From a bacterium (GTDB lineage Bacteria; SZUA-79; Acidulodesulfobacterales; Acidulodesulfobacteraceae): DNA of 25,139 bases. Position 1 is the first letter of the stretch, and each line of letters starts with the position of its first letter. The stretch spans positions 1-25,139 of the forward strand of contig JAJYJN010000010.1 of assembly GCA_021789455.1 (NCBI GenBank), written 5' to 3'. The notes beneath the pieces were generated by a model. The model searched no databases. It saw nothing but the letters and a program-made list of their open reading frames with translations, and had not been told where the DNA came from. The translations under genes were made by a program, and so were the position numbers. Below are positions 24,135 to 25,139 of the stretch, piece after piece.

Positions 24135-25139
24135 TTTTGACCCCCTTCCATTGTCTTGCCTGATGCATAAATGCTTCAAGCCTGAGCATTAAATTAGTAC
24201 TCTCCTGTCCGTCGAACCATAAATTTATCCATGGAAAATTATTAAGGTCTTCCCTGAATTTTTTTGATACTATCTGCACTATGGAACCGGGCATACAGTG
24301 AAAAGGATGAATGCTTATTACGCCCGAATACCCTTTTTTTGCAAAATCTACGGATTCGCCCACTGTAAGAATAGCTTCGCCTCCAAGCGACAAATCAAGA
24401 TATTTTTTTGAATAAGAAAGTATATCCTTTATGCTGGTTTCTTTATGGTTTCTCAGCAGTTTTTTGAACGGTTTAAACATGCCCGTTTCGTCTTTTCTCT
24501 GGTAATAATTAACCAGAAAACTTAAAAAAATATCTTTGACTTTTCTGCTTCTTAAGGCGTTTACCGCGTATTCATAGGTAGTAAAGGTTATCCATTTATA
24601 CGTCGGCACGACGGAAACTTCACCTCCAAGCGCTTCGACTTTTTCTATTGTAAAATTATTGGTAAACTTGTTTAACCTTAAAAATATTTCGCCGACAATG
24701 CCTATTAGCGGTCTGTCTTCATCTTTTCTGGGAATTCTTTCAAATTTTTTGGCGCACGTCGCCATCGTATCGTAAATATCCCTTCCTTTCTCAGTTGCCT
24801 CGACGACTATATTTATGCATTCCCTGTAAACGGAAACCGTATCGCCTTTTGTAGTTTCATACGGCCTTACCCTGTATAAAGCTTTTTCTAAGGTATCGAC
24901 CGCTACGCAACCCTGCCATGCAACTCTTCTAAAAAGAGTGGCTTTATCGCCTATAAAGTCTGTATAAGATTTTTTAGCGCTCGGCACTAAGAATTCTACA
25001 TCCGTATAACCTAGATTATCGAGAACCATTTCGTGAAGCCTGTTATATTGACCGAATTTACACGGTCCGGGTGAAGTCGGCATAAAAAAAGCCGATTTTT
25101 TTGCATCGAAATCCGGCTTCTCTATAACTTTGATAATAT
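24112..25139 (-). CDS. 2-hydroxyacyl-CoA dehydratase activase-related protein, C-terminal part (5' end outside window)
   Basis: The frame is open to the window end, so the ATG at 25083 is internal: 18 further codons upstream read KVIEKPDFDAKKSAFFMPTS. The protein resembles the C-terminal region (DUF2229-type) of large proteins related to the ATP-dependent activases of 2-hydroxyglutaryl-CoA and benzoyl-CoA-type dehydratases. Recognisable stretches are MPTSPGPCKFGQYNRLHE and HPFHCMPGSIVQIVSKKFRE, ending LWFDGQESTNLMLRLEAFMHQ. Conserved cysteines in the PGPCKFGQ and HCMPG segments may hold an Fe-S cluster. Its physiological role is not established in most bacteria. It overlaps htrA at its 3' end. 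Confidence 0.85.
   Translation of the reverse strand, partial: IIKVIEKPDFDAKKSAFFMPTSPGPCKFGQYNRLHEMVLDNLGYTDVEFLVPSAKKSYTDFIGDKATLFRRVAWQGCVAVDTLEKALYRVRPYETTKGDTVSVYRECINIVVEATEKGRDIYDTMATCAKKFERIPRKDEDRPLIGIVGEIFLRLNKFTNNFTIEKVEALGGEVSVVPTYKWITFTTYEYAVNALRSRKVKDIFLSFLVNYYQRKDETGMFKPFKKLLRNHKETSIKDILSYSKKYLDLSLGGEAILTVGESVDFAKKGYSGVISIHPFHCMPGSIVQIVSKKFREDLNNFPWINLWFDGQESTNLMLRLEAFMHQARQWKGVKNEFQEAA

Noticed and set aside
25081..25083. ATG at 25083 as the start of the activase-like gene
   Set aside because: The frame continues without a stop to the end of the window and the upstream residues fit the family, so the gene is cut by the window edge.

Overview
The window is a low-GC bacterial chromosome segment. 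It carries no phage, insertion sequence, integrase, CRISPR array or secretion locus that I can recognise. It contains the ThDP- and Fe-S-dependent indolepyruvate ferredoxin oxidoreductase pair (IorA/IorB), a methylenetetrahydrofolate reductase pair of the MetV/MetF kind known from anaerobes with the methyl branch of the Wood-Ljungdahl pathway, the end of a 2-hydroxyacyl-CoA dehydratase activase-like protein, and a family-4 Fe-S uracil-DNA glycosylase. Together with AT-rich codon use this suggests an anaerobic or facultative member of the former Deltaproteobacteria or a neighbouring candidate lineage. The lineage is an inference; no marker here fixes it.

Layout. Positions 1-655 (minus) hold tRNA-Thr(TGT), tRNA-Tyr(GTA), tRNA-Gly(TCC), tRNA-Thr(GGT) and the first codons of tuf, the same order as the E. 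coli thrU-tyrU-glyT-thrT-tufB operon. A near-consensus promoter for it overlaps the stop codon of the preceding epimerase gene. Positions 727-2777 (minus) encode a GalE-type epimerase and zinc-type HemB. Between hemB and a small basic unknown gene (3045-3374, plus) lies an array of 11-bp direct repeats that looks like a PhoB/PhoP operator. Positions 3521-6133 encode a membrane GGDEF-EAL protein whose extracytoplasmic domain has a CxxCH haem-attachment motif. Positions 6218-8537 hold housekeeping and small genes (ExoX-like exonuclease, dUTPase, nitroreductase, an orphan antitoxin-like protein). They are followed by a possible antitoxin fragment, tRNA-His and a DoxX membrane protein.

Positions 9730-16611 form a pentose-phosphate block. 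On plus are a stand-alone LigD-type 3'-phosphoesterase, transaldolase and transketolase. Convergent on minus are 6-phosphogluconate dehydrogenase, a cyclase-family metal hydrolase and glucose-6-phosphate dehydrogenase. The hydrolase sits where a 6-phosphogluconolactonase would be expected, and no classical lactonase gene is visible. A structured repeat separates the convergent ends, and a second repeat of a similar dispersed type lies upstream of gnd beside a good intrinsic terminator.

Positions 16807-25139 are a minus-strand series: activase-like protein (runs off the window), HtrA protease, MetV, MetF, IorA, IorB, uracil-DNA glycosylase, NfeD and a stomatin-type slipin. The metV-metF-iorA-iorB spacing (17-25 bp) supports one operon joining one-carbon reduction to ferredoxin-linked aromatic amino-acid catabolism.

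I do not see a clear new defence or mobile system. The leads I rate highest are the c-type haem GGDEF-EAL receptor, the hydrolase in the lactonase position, the Pho-like repeat array before an unknown gene, and the aberrant short MetF.
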